Assembly: GCA_000151295.1 (NCBI GenBank)
Contig: GG745342.1
Span: forward strand, 625,109 to 689,108
Direction of reading: 5' to 3'
Length of the DNA stretch: 64,000 nucleotides
Source of the DNA: Allomyces macrogynus ATCC 38327
Lineage: Eukaryota > Blastocladiomycota > Blastocladiomycetes > Blastocladiales > Blastocladiaceae
The notes under the pieces were generated by a model. That model searched no databases and had not been told where the DNA came from. It saw nothing but the letters and a program-made list of their open reading frames with translations. This document shows, piece after piece, positions 1 to 11,436 of the stretch. Both the position numbers and the translations under genes were made by a program. The first letter of the stretch is position 1. Each line of letters starts with the position of its first letter.

Positions 1-477
1 GCGGGTGAGGATCACGGGGCCCCCAGTGCCGACCAAGGTACTGACGATCACGGCGCCGCCGCCGACGACGAGTACGCGCACGAGGATGGCGTGGCCGCGG
101 AGCACGCGGCAGGCGCCGGCACGGTCTCGGTGCAGCACGCCGGCGAGGACCACGGCGGCGCGTTCGACTCGGAAAGCGCCAAGGCCGAGGCGGCGGCGCG
201 CGACCACACGCGCGGCGCGGCCAAGGCCGACTCGGGGCTCACGCACGTCATGGACGATGGACACATTATGGCCGGCCCGGAGATGTCGACGTTCCGCGCG
301 GCGAGCGCCGACGAGCCGGCGGCCGAGGACCAGGACGAGGCCAAGGACGACGAATCGGACTCTGCCGTGACCAAGGGCATGAAGGCGACAGCGCAGAGCG
401 TTGAGGACGTGCGCCGCCAGATGCTGCGCTTCTTCAAGGGCAAACCGCCGGGCGCGTCGGCCGCCGAGTCGGCCTAG
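1..477 (+). CDS. 3' end of an acidic, Ala/Asp/Glu-rich protein (partial)
   Basis: Frame 1 is open from the first base to TAG at 475-477, about 158 residues. The segment is dominated by Ala, Asp, Glu and His, with loosely repeated GEDHG and DDHG stretches. The C-terminus is more structured: a basic/hydrophobic patch around VEDVRRQMLRFFKGKPPG may be amphipathic. I recognise no domain. The true start lies upstream of the window. Codon use (strong G/C at third positions) matches the confident genes nearby, so the frame is probably real. Confidence 0.5.
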   Translation, partial: AGEDHGAPSADQGTDDHGAAADDEYAHEDGVAAEHAAGAGTVSVQHAGEDHGGAFDSESAKAEAAARDHTRGAAKADSGLTHVMDDGHIMAGPEMSTFRAASADEPAAEDQDEAKDDESDSAVTKGMKATAQSVEDVRRQMLRFFKGKPPGASAAESA

Positions 478-1398
478 GCGCGACGGTGCGATGGGACCTG
501 GATCGGCGGCGCGCGAGGCGCTGCAGGGAGTGATTGATTGAAGCTGACTTGGATGGAGAGCGAGCGAGCGGGACTGAAGTGGAGCAGACTGGCGTGGGTT
601 TCGCGCACAGCAGAGCGTTGACTGTCGTTTAATGATTTGATCGCCAACCATGCATCACGGTGTACGCAATACATTCCACCATTCATTCGCTCGTTGTCCC
701 AGTTGCGCGCAAAGTGCCAGATCAGCTCGACGGTTCGGAGGTTGGCCGGCCCGACCCTTTGCTACCTTGGCTGGAGCTCTTGGCTGCGGCGCACGGTCGG
801 CGGCGCACCAGCGAGCTGGCGGCCGAAACGACGTCGCGGCCGGGATCGCGGCGTGCCCAAGACCGATGCCAGAGCCGACGCATGCGGGCCATGCAGCTTG
901 TGTGCCGCGCCGTCTCGCTGGCCAGCGTGACCGCGTTGCGGCTTGGGCCGAAGACTTCCTGCCAGGTCCATCGGTTTGCCTTGGAGGCGGAACGTGATGC
1001 TCAGCCAGGCACTTGCCTTCAGGCGACAGTGCGCCGCCACCATGAAAGACTTTGCAGACCACGCGAGAACACCGAAACGGTGGCCACGACCGCCACTTTC
1101 GAGCGCGCGTCGACGGCGCTGGCACCACCGTAAACGACGAGCACTGCCCGCAAACGGTCGCGCGCACCCGCACGAGCAACACCGAGCAACCGCCGAAGCC
1201 GTGGACCCGACCACGCCGCCGAACCTGACCCGCCGGCGACCGCCGTGATCGAATCCCAAGCCAACGCCGCCAAGTACGCACGCCTCTGCCTGACTACAGG
1301 CCGCCCGGCCGCGTCGTGTGCTGACAGCCGTGTGCGCCACGCCTAGGTCGCGCGTACCCGCTCCAGACCTCGACCCGCTGCAGCACCCATCACCAACC
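478..1398. other. intergenic, about 0.9 kb, no gene recognised
   Basis: Open frames on both strands here are GC-driven and show no family resemblance or signal peptide. The stretch should hold the terminator of the upstream gene and the promoter of the PH-domain gene at 1399. An upstream non-coding exon cannot be excluded. Confidence 0.4.
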
Positions 1399-4300
1399 AT
1401 GGCCGACGACGCTCCTGCGTCCGTTCCCGCGGCGCCGCTGGCTCCGACGCGCGTGCCGCTCCCCGCGGCGCTCCCTGCGCCCGCGATCCCGCCGGACACG
1501 CCGCCGGACATGGCGCCCATCGCCGCGCGCTTTGCCGCGTTCAGCGTCAAGCCCTACCGCGCCGGGATCCTGAACAAGGCCAACGTGCAGGCGCCCGACG
1601 GCCGTCTCTTCCCGCGGCACGACTGGACGCCGTGGTACGTGGAGCACATTGGCCCGCTCCTCATGTTCTGGCCGGCACCGACGTCGGCGGACCCCGACGC
1701 GATTGCGGCCACCAAAGCCGCAACCGCGCCCAACTTCATCAACATTGCCGACGCTGACGTGCAGCTCGTGCCGGACCAGACTGCGTTTGCGCTCAACACG
1801 GCCGGGTGCAACTTGTACCATTTACAGGCGGCGGACAGCGATGATCTCGCGCAGTGGGTCGCGTCGATCCGGCTGGCCTGTTTCGAGTTTGCGAAACTGC
1901 ACGAGCAGTACACGGCAGCACTGCTCGTGCGCCCGCCGTTCCGCGCGCCCGCGGCGCTCGCGCTGATCGGTAGCGACAAGTTCTCCGCCGCCGTGCAGGT
2001 GCGGTACTCTGGGTGCGCCGAGTGGCGCAAGCTGTGGTGCGTCGTGTACCCCGCCGACCAGCCGCCGCCCCCACCGCAATCATCGCGCACGTCGATTCTG
2101 AAACGCAAGTCCTTGGCGCTCAGTGCGTCGTCGTCGCTGTCGTCGCTGGCCGAGCCCGGGCCGCAAATCATTCTTTACGACAGCAAGAAACTCAAGCGCG
2201 CTGTGCTTACGCTGACGAATATCTACCAGGCGTACGCGGTCTACCCGGAGCGGCCGCACCTGATCAACCTGTCGATGCTCGGCAAACTCGAGGGCACCGT
2301 CACTGACCACGACCCGAACCCGAATTCGCCGATCACGCACCCGGCGTTTTGTTTGGTCATGACCTCGGCGCCCGACGACTTGGCCGCGTTCTTGGTGGCG
2401 ACGTGTGCGGCGTTCCGGCTCTACGACGTGGCCCCCGCGCGGTCGATGGGTGGGGTCCCGGTCCCGCCGAACTTGCGCGTCGCGCCGACGACCGATGAGA
2501 CGAACTTGTTCTTGACGAGCGAGGATACGCAAGGGTTGGATCTGGCGGCGAATCACTTGCAGGCCAAGGCGTTGCTCGAACGCACGCTCGCGGCCAAGTT
2601 GGCAGGGAATCATGCGCCCAAGACGCCGCCGGAAGCCCCGCCGACGCCGCGGAGTGCCGGGGCCAAGGGACGTGCAGAAAAGGTGGCGAGTGTCGCGGTC
2701 GCCGCGGGTGGGGCGGCAGCGGCGCTAGCCAAGGTGGGAAAGAAGGGCAAGCAGTTGCCGCCGCCGCCGGCGAGCAGCGACGACGAGGACGCGTCCGAGT
2801 CCGAGTCGGCGTCGGGGACCGGGTCAGAGACGGGTTCCGACGAGGACGAGACGGGATCCGAGGAATTGTCTGGGTCCGAGGCAGAGACCGGGTCCGAGTC
2901 GGAGTCGGAGTCCGAGGACGAGCACACGGCCGACGACCACGGCGTGACGACGGGCACCGACCATTCCGGGTCCGAGGCCGAGACGGGCACTGACAGCGAG
3001 GAAGAGGAGGAGAGCGACGCCGAGTCTGACGTGTCGGACGCGCACGTGAAGCCGCGCAAGCCCAAAACCAAGGACCTCGACTCCGTCACGCGCGGCGTCG
3101 GCAAGCTGTCGGTGCACGACGAGTCGCACGACGAAACCACGACCGGGTCCGAGGACGATTCCGGGTCCGATGAGCACTCGGGGTCCGACGACGAGCACAG
3201 CGGGTCGGACTCTGGGTCCGGGTCCGGCAGCGACGACGATGCGACGACGACGTCCGGCTCGGACGTCTCCGACAGCGACGACCACGACACGACGTCGTCC
3301 GAGGAATCGACCGACTCGGACGCGTCCGACTCGGACTCTGACGTCTCTGATGGCCCCATCACCAACGGCGCCGCTCGCGGCGGGCCAATGCCGCAATTCG
3401 ACCCGAATGCCGTGGATTTCATGGCCGGGCTCAACGCGAACCGGTACGCGGCTTCGGTCGCGACCTCCGACAGCGGCAAGCCGCCCGTGCCGGAATTCGC
3501 GCCCAACTCGCTCTTGTCGAACCCGCACGCGGCGGGCACCAACAAGTCGGGCCCGGGCGCCGACGAGCCCCTCGTGCCGGCGTTTGTCCAATTCGGCGGC
3601 CTGCTGGCGAAACCCAAGGCGACGCTCTTGCAGCAGCACCAGGAAGTGCAGAAGCGGCAGCAGTACTATGCGCAGCTGCAGGAACACCACCAGCAGCAGC
3701 AGCTCGAGCAGGCCGTGCAGCGCGAACAACAGTACTCGGTCATGGCGCGGCCGCGCGGGCCGTTGCTTTCAGTCGCGCCGCGGCAGGACGCTGCCGCGAA
3801 TGCCGCGGGATTGTTGTCGGTCGTCTCGTCGCGCGAAAAGACGCGGCAGCAGCAAAAGTACGCGTATTCCGGCTTTGCGTCGGGTTCGGGCGTGGCGGAA
3901 CTCGTCGAGCGCGGCGCGGGCACGGGTAAGCAGATTGCGCTCGACTTTGAGCGCGACCGCGACCGGCAAATGGCGCTCGAGTCGCGGCAACTCGCCAAGG
4001 AAATGGCCGAGGAGCGGCAGCGGCTCGAGGAAATGATGGCCGTGCAGCGGCTCCAGCAGCAGCAGGCGCAGTTGCAGCAACAGCAACAGCAGGCGCAGCA
4101 ACAAGCCGCGCAACAAGCCGCGCAACAAGCCGCGCAGCAGCAGCAGATGGGCATGTGGGGCGCGAGTCCCGCGGGCGCATCGCCTCACACCATGTCCATG
4201 TACGGCGCGCCGGCGGGGATGGCCGCTATGGGGGCCATGGGCGGCATGGGCATGATGCAGGGCGGGATGCAAGGGATGCAGGGCGGGATGCAGGGGATGC

Positions 4301-5043
4301 CGGGCATGGCCGCGATGAACCGCGGCATGGCGACGCCGGGAATGACGGCCATGAACCCGTACGCTGGTATGATGGGGCACCCGGCGAGCATGATGGGACC
4401 GACTATGCCACCGCAAGCCACCGTGACGACGCTCTCGTCGGATTCCGACGCGAGCTCCGGGTCGGAGGACGACGACGACGATTCCGACGCGTCGGCGACC
4501 GGGTCCGAGGGGACCGGATCGGATTCGGACGCGACCGGGTCCGAGTCAGGGTCGGGGTCGGAAACGGGGACCGATGACGAGGACGCGAGCGCGAGTGGTT
4601 CCGGATCCGGCACCGAGTCCGGCGAGGAAGAGTCCGAGGAAGAGGAGGCGCCGGCACCCGTCGTCGTGACCAAGGGTAAGGGCAAGGCCAAGAGCAAGGA
4701 CCGGTCTCTGCCATCGCCCACCGCGGCCGCAACGCCCATGGGCATGATGGCCGCGCCGGGGTACTACCCGATGGCGGGCGGGTTCAACCCGGCGCTCTAT
4801 CAGCAGCAGATGCAGCAAATGCAGCAGATGCAAATGATGCAGCAAATGTACGCGGGCATGGCCGGGATGGCGGCGGGCGCGCAAGGTGCGGCGCCAGGCC
4901 AGCCGCAGCAGGCGGGCGCGTGGCCGGGGATGCCGTACGGGATGATGCCGATGATGCCGATGATGCCCATGATGCAGGCGCCCGCGCAGCAGCCGGCGGC
5001 CGCGGCCAAGGGCAAGAGCAAGGGCAAGAAGAGCAAGAAGTGA
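1399..5043 (+). CDS. PH-domain, low-complexity protein, Caf120/Skg3-like
   Basis: Single-exon frame of 1,214 residues. The ATG at 1399 (context CACCAACCATGG) is preferred over an in-frame upstream GTG at 1318. Residues about 51-170 look like a PH domain (start PYRAGILNKAN, a WTPWYVEHIGPLLMFW strand pair, closing helix around LAQWVASIRLACFEF). A second PH-like block follows to about 350 (AEWRKLWCVVYP). The rest is low complexity: Ser/Asp/Glu blocks at about 457-650 and 1010-1088, a Gln-rich coiled coil at about 740-917, Met/Gly/Gln-rich segments, and a Lys-rich tail. Fungal Caf120/Skg3 proteins, which associate with CCR4-NOT or the cell cortex, have a PH-type N-terminus and disordered tail. 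The PH fold is the stronger call; the Caf120 link is an inference. Confidence 0.6.
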   Translation: MADDAPASVPAAPLAPTRVPLPAALPAPAIPPDTPPDMAPIAARFAAFSVKPYRAGILNKANVQAPDGRLFPRHDWTPWYVEHIGPLLMFWPAPTSADPDAIAATKAATAPNFINIADADVQLVPDQTAFALNTAGCNLYHLQAADSDDLAQWVASIRLACFEFAKLHEQYTAALLVRPPFRAPAALALIGSDKFSAAVQVRYSGCAEWRKLWCVVYPADQPPPPPQSSRTSILKRKSLALSASSSLSSLAEPGPQIILYDSKKLKRAVLTLTNIYQAYAVYPERPHLINLSMLGKLEGTVTDHDPNPNSPITHPAFCLVMTSAPDDLAAFLVATCAAFRLYDVAPARSMGGVPVPPNLRVAPTTDETNLFLTSEDTQGLDLAANHLQAKALLERTLAAKLAGNHAPKTPPEAPPTPRSAGAKGRAEKVASVAVAAGGAAAALAKVGKKGKQLPPPPASSDDEDASESESASGTGSETGSDEDETGSEELSGSEAETGSESESESEDEHTADDHGVTTGTDHSGSEAETGTDSEEEEESDAESDVSDAHVKPRKPKTKDLDSVTRGVGKLSVHDESHDETTTGSEDDSGSDEHSGSDDEHSGSDSGSGSGSDDDATTTSGSDVSDSDDHDTTSSEESTDSDASDSDSDVSDGPITNGAARGGPMPQFDPNAVDFMAGLNANRYAASVATSDSGKPPVPEFAPNSLLSNPHAAGTNKSGPGADEPLVPAFVQFGGLLAKPKATLLQQHQEVQKRQQYYAQLQEHHQQQQLEQAVQREQQYSVMARPRGPLLSVAPRQDAAANAAGLLSVVSSREKTRQQQKYAYSGFASGSGVAELVERGAGTGKQIALDFERDRDRQMALESRQLAKEMAEERQRLEEMMAVQRLQQQQAQLQQQQQQAQQQAAQQAAQQAAQQQQMGMWGASPAGASPHTMSMYGAPAGMAAMGAMGGMGMMQGGMQGMQGGMQGMPGMAAMNRGMATPGMTAMNPYAGMMGHPASMMGPTMPPQATVTTLSSDSDASSGSEDDDDDSDASATGSEGTGSDSDATGSESGSGSETGTDDEDASASGSGSGTESGEEESEEEEAPAPVVVTKGKGKAKSKDRSLPSPTAAATPMGMMAAPGYYPMAGGFNPALYQQQMQQMQQMQMMQQMYAGMAGMAAGAQGAAPGQPQQAGAWPGMPYGMMPMMPMMPMMQAPAQQPAAAAKGKSKGKKSKK

Positions 5044-5551
5044 TCGCGGGTCGGGGGGCAAGATTAGCGCGTTGCGTTGTGTTGCGTTGGTAGTGTTGTT
5101 GCAAAAATGTATCTACGTAGTTTTTAGTGTGGGTTTGAGCGGTGATCATGGCAGCTCGCGCTCTGGTGGGCATCGTCGGCGCCATTGCCACCTGGGGGCG
5201 CGTGTCGGCCCCGTTGATGCGAGCCAGATCGCGCGCGGCGGAGGCAGTCGCGTCTCGCGGGCGTGCCTCGCGTGATGGCAGTGTGGCGCAGCCTGGACAC
5301 ACGTGCATGACATCTGTCGGACACGCGTCGAGGCGATCGGGCGAAAGGGGCGAAACCTGGCGAAACCTGGCGAAATCCGACGCCGTGACGCGGGCAAAAC
5401 CTGAAACCCGGAGTCGGACCGGCCGGTCGGTGCGACGCGCTTGCTCCTCGCCGCGCTCGTCCACCAGACACGCACCGCTGCGCACCAGCGACACCATTCA
5501 CGTCCACCCCCCCATCGAGCTCGAGCAGCTCCGTGCCTTTCAACGACCGCC
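5044..5551. other. intergenic, about 0.5 kb
   Basis: Holds the 3' end of the PH-domain gene and the 5' region of the next gene. A short direct repeat (GGGGCGAAACCTGGCGAAA at 5346-5364, with a second GCGAAACCTGGCGAAA phase overlapping it) is the only structure seen. No gene recognised. Confidence 0.4.
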
Positions 5552-7954
5552 ATGCCCGCACCGGACGCGCGCACACGCAGCAGCACCGGCACCGGCGTCG
5601 CCACTGCCGGCGCTCGGACCAAGCTCGCTCCCGAAGCCGCATCGATCTCACCAGCTGCAACCACCACGACGACAGCCGCGCTGCAAGCTGCGCTCGCGAC
5701 ATTACCCGCCAACCTCCCGCAGCTGCCCGCGGCCGTCGACGACTTGCTGCAGTCCGTGTCCGGGTCGGGTCTCTCGCTGCTCGGCAAGGTGCAGTCGCTC
5801 GAGGACGTGCTGCGCGCCGTCAAGCACGCTGTTCTCGCGCAGACCGGCACCCCCACAAGCGACACGGCTGCGCCGCGCGGCAAGCGCATGTCGGACGCTG
5901 AGCTCGACGCGCTCGCCCAGTACGTTGGCACATCTCCATCACGCGGGTGCGGACGGTGCGGTGGAAAGCAACAGTGGACCTGACTTGGATGGATGCGTTC
6001 GTTCGCCCGGTGTGTTGTTGCCAGGACGGTAGCCGCCACCGCCACGACCGGCTCCGCCATTGGCCATCCGACGGCCTCGGCTCCGGTGCGCGCGTCCGCA
6101 GCCGCGATGCCTCCCGCACGCCCCACGACCATGCCCGAGGCACCCGCCCAGGCCCGCTCCTCCCGCCGTGCGGGCCCCCAACGCGCGCAACCTTGCCGAG
6201 TCGCGCGCGCGGCTCGACGCGCAGCTCGCCGAGCTCGGCCTGTTCCCCGACGATCTCGACGCCGACGACTCGGGCATGGCCGCGTCGGCGCTGCTCCCGC
6301 CGCCCACGGCCCCGGGCGTTGACCCGCTGCTGTCGAACATTCTCACGCACCACGCCGACGACGACATTGGCGGCGGCAACGAGACCGAGTCGGATGTCGA
6401 CTTGCCGGGGAACCGCGGCGACGGCGTCGACGTGCGGCTGCACCGCATGACGCGCACGCTCGAGTCGCTCATCGAGGACGCGCGGTCGGTGCTCTCTTCC
6501 CCGGCTGCCGACGAACCACCACGCCGTCCCGTGCGTAATCGTGTTCCGACGCCTACAGCTGGCTTGCCCGACGCCATTGACGACGAGGACCTCGACCTCC
6601 TCGATCGGTACTCGTCGCTGTCCTACCGGTCGTCGCCTCACCTGCGCGCGCACCGCGATTCCGCCGCAACCATCCGCGGCCGTCCCGCCGTCCCGTCGCC
6701 TGCATCTCCACCCGACGGCTACCACCGCGCGTCCGCCGACAATGCGCGCCCGCGGTCGGTCCTCTCCATGATGAGTCTCCCCGGGCAGTACCCCGGCGCC
6801 GCGCCCATGCGCCGCCGTCCCGTCTCGCCCGTGTACCCCCTGCGCGGCAGTGCTGGTTCCTACATTGACGGCGACGACGGCGACCAGCTGCTCGATGCGC
6901 GGTCGGACGACTCGATCACTCCGTCCGAGTCGCCCTCGGGCTACTTCCGGTACTACCGGCAGCAACTCGCGGCGCAACAGCAGCAGATGCGCGACTGGCA
7001 GCCGACGCCACCACCGCCGCAGCCGCCGCAGCCGCAGCCGCAGTACTACCCGGCGCCGTCCCCCGTGCCCGCACCGGCCCCTTTACCGCGCGCGGCCGCG
7101 TCGACGCTCAGTTACCGCCCGGTCCCGTCGCACCTGAGTGCGCGGCCCGCGACGCCGATTGCTATCCAGGATGTGCCGATGCTCATGGACGATGTGGGGG
7201 AAATGCAGTTCCCGCGCCGCATGATGGACCAGGCGGCCGATTTGGTGGCCGCCGCACAGGCGCGGTACCCGGATGCGCGCGACTGGCTGTTGCGCAACTG
7301 GGCGGGGGCGGCCGCCGGGTTCGCGCACGTCGCGCCCGCCGCGGAACCGTCGGTCATGTCGCACCGCGACGCCGCGAGTGTCTTGCACCATAGTGTCGTT
7401 GATCCCGTGGCGTTGCTCGAGCCGGTGACGGATTACCACGAACAGCAGGCCGCGGAAGCGGAAGCGGCGGAGGCGGCGGCGGCGGTGCCCGCGCGCCGGC
7501 CGTGGGTTGGGCCGCGCCGGTTGCTGATGCTGATTGTGTTGGCGTACTTGGTGCTGGATACGACCGTGTTCCTGTGGCTCGCGTTTGTTGTCGCCACGGC
7601 GTTGCTCGGGATCAAGGGGTTGTGGCGGTGGGTTGCCGAGCTTTCGGTACGGTCTTCTCAACCTGTATTCTGTCGTCCATGCACTTGTCACTCATTGATC
7701 TCATTTCCACGACCCAGGAGGACATTGTCGAGCTCATGGTCGTCGACTCGCGCGGCACCGCGCACGCGCAGGAGGATGGCGCCGAGACCACCAAGCGTAG
7801 CAGCAAGTCGAGGAGGTCGCGTACGTCGCGGCGGCACCGCACCGTGCGCCGCGCCGGTGACGGCGACGAGCAAGATGAGGGAATGGGCGAGTCGGCGAGT
7901 GGGAAGCCGCGGCGGCGGAAGCGCGTGGAGCGCGTATCGCGCGACACGGCGTGA
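5552..7954 (+). CDS. unrecognised protein with C-terminal transmembrane hairpin
   Basis: Proposed exons 5552-5919, 6152-7646 and 7718-7954, total 699 residues. The second intron (7647-7717, 71 nt, GTACGG...CCCAG) is convincing: the frame continues cleanly into EDIVELMVVDSRG. The first (232 nt, donor GTACGT at 5920, acceptor GCCCAG at 6151) is less sure; it keeps the frame and avoids the stop at 6030. The N-terminus is Thr/Ala-rich, then come helical stretches (SLLGKVQSLEDVLRAVKHAV; AESRARLDAQLAELGLFPDD), a long Pro/Gln-rich disordered middle, and about residues 578-615 form one or two membrane segments (LLMLIVLAYLVLDTTVFLW). The tail is Arg/Lys-rich. I recognise no family. The layout suggests a membrane-anchored protein with a large disordered N-terminal part, presumably cytosolic. 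Confidence 0.6.
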
Positions 7955-8574
7955 TTCTGAAGGGGACGACAGGTGTATTGTATTGAATCGTGGAGGGCAA
8001 GGGAATGGAAGTCCAGTTTTGATGTGGATCTTTGGCGCGCGGGATCGTTGGGGGCTCCCGGCCAGGTGAGAAGTGGAGAGCTTGCACCAACCTCTTTGCA
8101 ATCCACTCATGATTTCAAATCGATTGCTCTGTGTTCGTGGCCTCCGTGCCGTTTGAGCGCAATGTGAATCTGTCCAGCGAACCACATTTGGTTGCCCCGG
8201 CAAGCATTGCACGCTCACCTCTCACTCGTGGACTTTGACAGCTGTGATTGCTCGCATGTCTCCTGATACTCTACAACTGATGCGGCAAGGTGGTAGCGGT
8301 GGTCGTTTGCGACCTCGCGAACGTGGCAAAGCGATGTGAGCCTTTGACGCCGTTGTTTCAGCTCCAGCTGCCTGAAACCGTAGAGCGCGGCGTGGGTTCT
8401 GAATCCCCCAAGAGTACTGCTGACGTTGCTGCTGGTCCCAGGGGCCAGCAATGCGACCGAGTTTACGCGCCGCTCCGTTCACCCAAGCACAAAATCCAAA
8501 ATCCAAAAAAAATGAATGATTTCTCCTTCTTCGTTCCACAGTTCCCAGGAAAACTCACCGCCGACCGCGCGCGC
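7955..8574. other. convergent intergenic region
   Basis: Lies between the ends of two convergent genes. It contains an A-rich tract at 8497-8513 suitable for 3'-end formation of one of them. No gene or RNA recognised. Confidence 0.4.
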
Positions 8575-10518
8575 TCATACTCCGAGCGCCGCGGCGGCCG
8601 CGACCCCTCCCCCACCAACGACCACACTCACCCTCGCATCAATCTCGCGCACCGCACCGGTATGCGAGTCAGCGAACCGGACCACGGGCAGCGCCAGTAC
8701 TCCACGACGCAACGCGACCGCGCGCACGGTCCATTGCGCTGACTGCGTCGGGAGGAGGTCGCCGAGCGGCGTCGTCGCTGGGCCCACAACGACAAGAAGC
8801 GCCGGTGGGAGTAGTGCGCCGAGGTATTCGGGTGCACTGCCCGCGGGTGGAGGTACGGAATCGTCAAGCGCGAGCGGTGACGCCGCGCCACCGTTCGGCG
8901 CCATGGATCCCGCGGACCCGGGTCGGTGCCGCGTCGGTGTGGGCGCACGGGACCCGCCCGACCGCGCCGAGCTCGCGGACGACGACCGGAACGGCGACGT
9001 GAGCAGTGATGACGTTGCGGGTCGGCCAGATCGTGTCGACGGAAGCGGTGGTGGCGAGCTCGCCGAAGTCGGCGACGGTGGACTCGTCGGCCGGCTCGCG
9101 GCACTCGGCGGGGTCGCTGGATTCGCCGCGGGAAGACCCACCGTACTCGCGCTGAGCGCGACCGTCATATTGGTCAAGTTGGTCACGGCCAGCGTGACCG
9201 TGAACGGGACGCCCACCGCGGCGTGGCTCGGGCACGCGAGCGCGCGCACGTCGAGGTCCGCCGCTGGATGACCGGGCGCGGGCCACTTTCGCGGAAGCGG
9301 CGGGGTCTGCAATCGGCCGCGCTCTCCACCCTGCCACTCGACTTCGAGCCGGCCGAGCGCCGAGTTCGATGCGGTCGGGACCGCGCCCGGTTGTGGTGCC
9401 GGATACGGTTCTGGCGCGGCGCGCGGCGTGAACATGTACAGGTATTGCCGAATTTGGTCAGGCTGCATTTGCGCGGTCGAGAAGAGCGGCAAGGGTTTCG
9501 TTGGAGGTGCGGTGGTGCCGAGGGGGACGGGCGGGCGCGAGGTCATGTCGACGCACGTGTAGTCGGCGGTATTCGGCGCGAGCGCGAGTTTGGTGAGGAC
9601 GACGGCCGAGGCCATCAGGTTCTGCACGGACAGTTCGAGCAGGACGCGGCCGTGCGGGAGTGGCGTGGCCTTGGTTTTCACTTGGAACGGGTTGAGTACC
9701 TGCGGGATCGCGAAGGTCAGAAGCGAATGAAACTGGGCAGCAACCCGAGAGGACGAGGACAAAACGAAGACACACCTGGAACTTGTAAAACTTGCGCAGG
9801 TACTTTTGCACGCCGTCAACCGAGTAGAGCACCTGAATGAACAGGCAGGTGAGCTATCTCGACTGCAAAATAGCGCCATTCAACCCATCTGGCAAGAGTT
9901 ACGGACCTGCACGACGAGAATATGCATGCCGAGCTCCTTGATGTCGTGCTTGGCGCGAAACTCGGTCGACTGGTTCACGTCGAGCACGGCGCGGTCGGCG
10001 ACATTGGCATCGAGCAGGTTACTCCTCGCCGACGACGTTTGCAGCTCCACCTTGACCGACGTCAGGTGCGCGACCTGGTCCGGCGCGTCATTGTTGACGA
10101 CCAGCGCGAAGTTGAGCGGCTCGCCAAGGTGGATATTGCCGAACGTTGACGGTAGCGTAATGAACGACGGGAGCGACGACGTTGACGGCGTAGCAGCGGA
10201 TGCCGTCGACGACGCAACCGAGCTTAATCGCACATGGCGAGAACTGGGTGTGTTGGTGCTCGTTCCTCGCCCGCGCGTCGACCACAGCGGATCGTCGGCA
10301 ACGGCCCCATCGGAGGATGGTGGCGGGGCCGGTAATGCGGCCTGCAGGCTCCCAGCCGTGACTTGTGGCCTCGACAGCCGCAACAGCTTGACCGAGACCG
10401 TGTGGCCCGCATTCGCGCCCGAGAGCGTGGCCGCACTCGCACCCGCGGCGGGGTCGGCGGTCGTCGAGGAAAATGACGCGCGCATGGGCGGCGGATGAGC
10501 TGCAGCTGCTGTTGCCAT
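8575..10518 (-). CDS. TRAPPC13: TRAPP complex subunit 13
   Basis: Three exons on the minus strand: 10518-9907, 9832-9776 (57 nt) and 9699-8575, all phase 0, 597 residues. Family signatures in order: the N-terminal Ig-like module with LPSTFGNIHLGEPLNFAL and VELQTSSARSNLLDA, KELGMHILVVQV just before intron 1, KYLRKFYKFQ in the small middle exon, then VLNPFQVKTKA, VLLELSVQNLMASAVVLTKL, RQYLYMFTP and LEVEWQGGERGRLQT. These match the remembered human TRAPPC13 order closely. TRAPPC13 is a peripheral subunit of the metazoan-type TRAPPIII complex (Rab1 GEF; yeast relative Trs65), acting in ER-Golgi traffic and autophagy. The protein is longer than the human one (about 417) because of a Ser/Pro/Thr-rich insertion within the C-terminal beta region. 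The ATG at 10518 is the first that gives a compact N-terminus. Confidence 0.9.
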
Positions 10519-11436
10519 GATGCTCGTGGGCCGTGGCGGCAACCGGGGTGAGCCGAGCGAGTCAGTCGAGGACGAGGCCGACGACGCGGTGCGTGCCAGC
10601 GAGTTGCGCTGGGCAGGGTCGGGTGCGCCGCGGTTGTTGCTGCCAGTACTGCTGCTGGTACTGCCGCCGCGCAGCCAGTGGCGCGCAGATCGGAGTGGCG
10701 AGGTCGACGCCAGCGTGGGAGCGGGCGCACGCAGGCGCGGTGAGACGGCGCGCGGTGGGTTGGCAGGGCAAAGTCGGGATCAGGAGAGCTCGGCGCGTGG
10801 ACCGAGCACGACACGGGCGCGTGTAGAGCAGCGTGTCGAGCGCGAAGATGGTGCCGTTGACCGCAGCGGAGATGCGGTGGTGGTGGAGGAGGACGCTTTT
10901 CTAGGCGCGCGGTGCGATCGTGTTGGCGTCGTCGTCATCCAGACGGCCGCGTCGTGGTCTCGTTGCCGTCGTCGTCGTCACGGGTGCGTTGCGTTGCCGC
11001 GCGTCGTCGTCAGCGTGTGCGCGGGGAGATAGAGCGCGTCGCGCACGACTGCAGGCGCGGTGGTCGCAGTCCTCGCGGTGGTGTGGGTGGGCGGCGCGTG
11101 GTGGCGAGGAGGAACTTGGCCGTGGAGCAGCGGCAGTGGAGCGCCACGCGAGGGTCATGGCTGCTCATGAACGTGACCGCGCCATGGCTTGACGCCCCTG
11201 GGCTTGCTCAACTCGCAACAAACCAGATCAGGTTATGCAAGTGCTCCGCCCTCTGCAACGACAACGACACCGGCTGCCAACGCTTCCGCTGCCTTAACCC
11301 GGCGCAACCGCCTTCCGCTCTCTGTCGACCAACCTGCAACCGCACGACTTGCTGCAACTCGCTGCAACCGAACTCGTCTTGGGCAAGCTGCATCTCTCCA
11401 ACCGACAGCGCCGCTGCTTCTCACCGCTTTCCGGCC
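10519..11436. other. divergent promoter region, about 0.9 kb
   Basis: Lies between the starts of TRAPPC13 (-) and the small protein gene (+). It is rich in CGTCGTC-type triplets. Several long GC-driven open frames are present, none resembling a family. Presumably it carries both promoters. Confidence 0.4.

Noticed and set aside
1318..1398. 27-codon N-terminal extension of the PH-domain protein
   Set aside because: It would need a GTG start; the ATG at 1399 has a good context.
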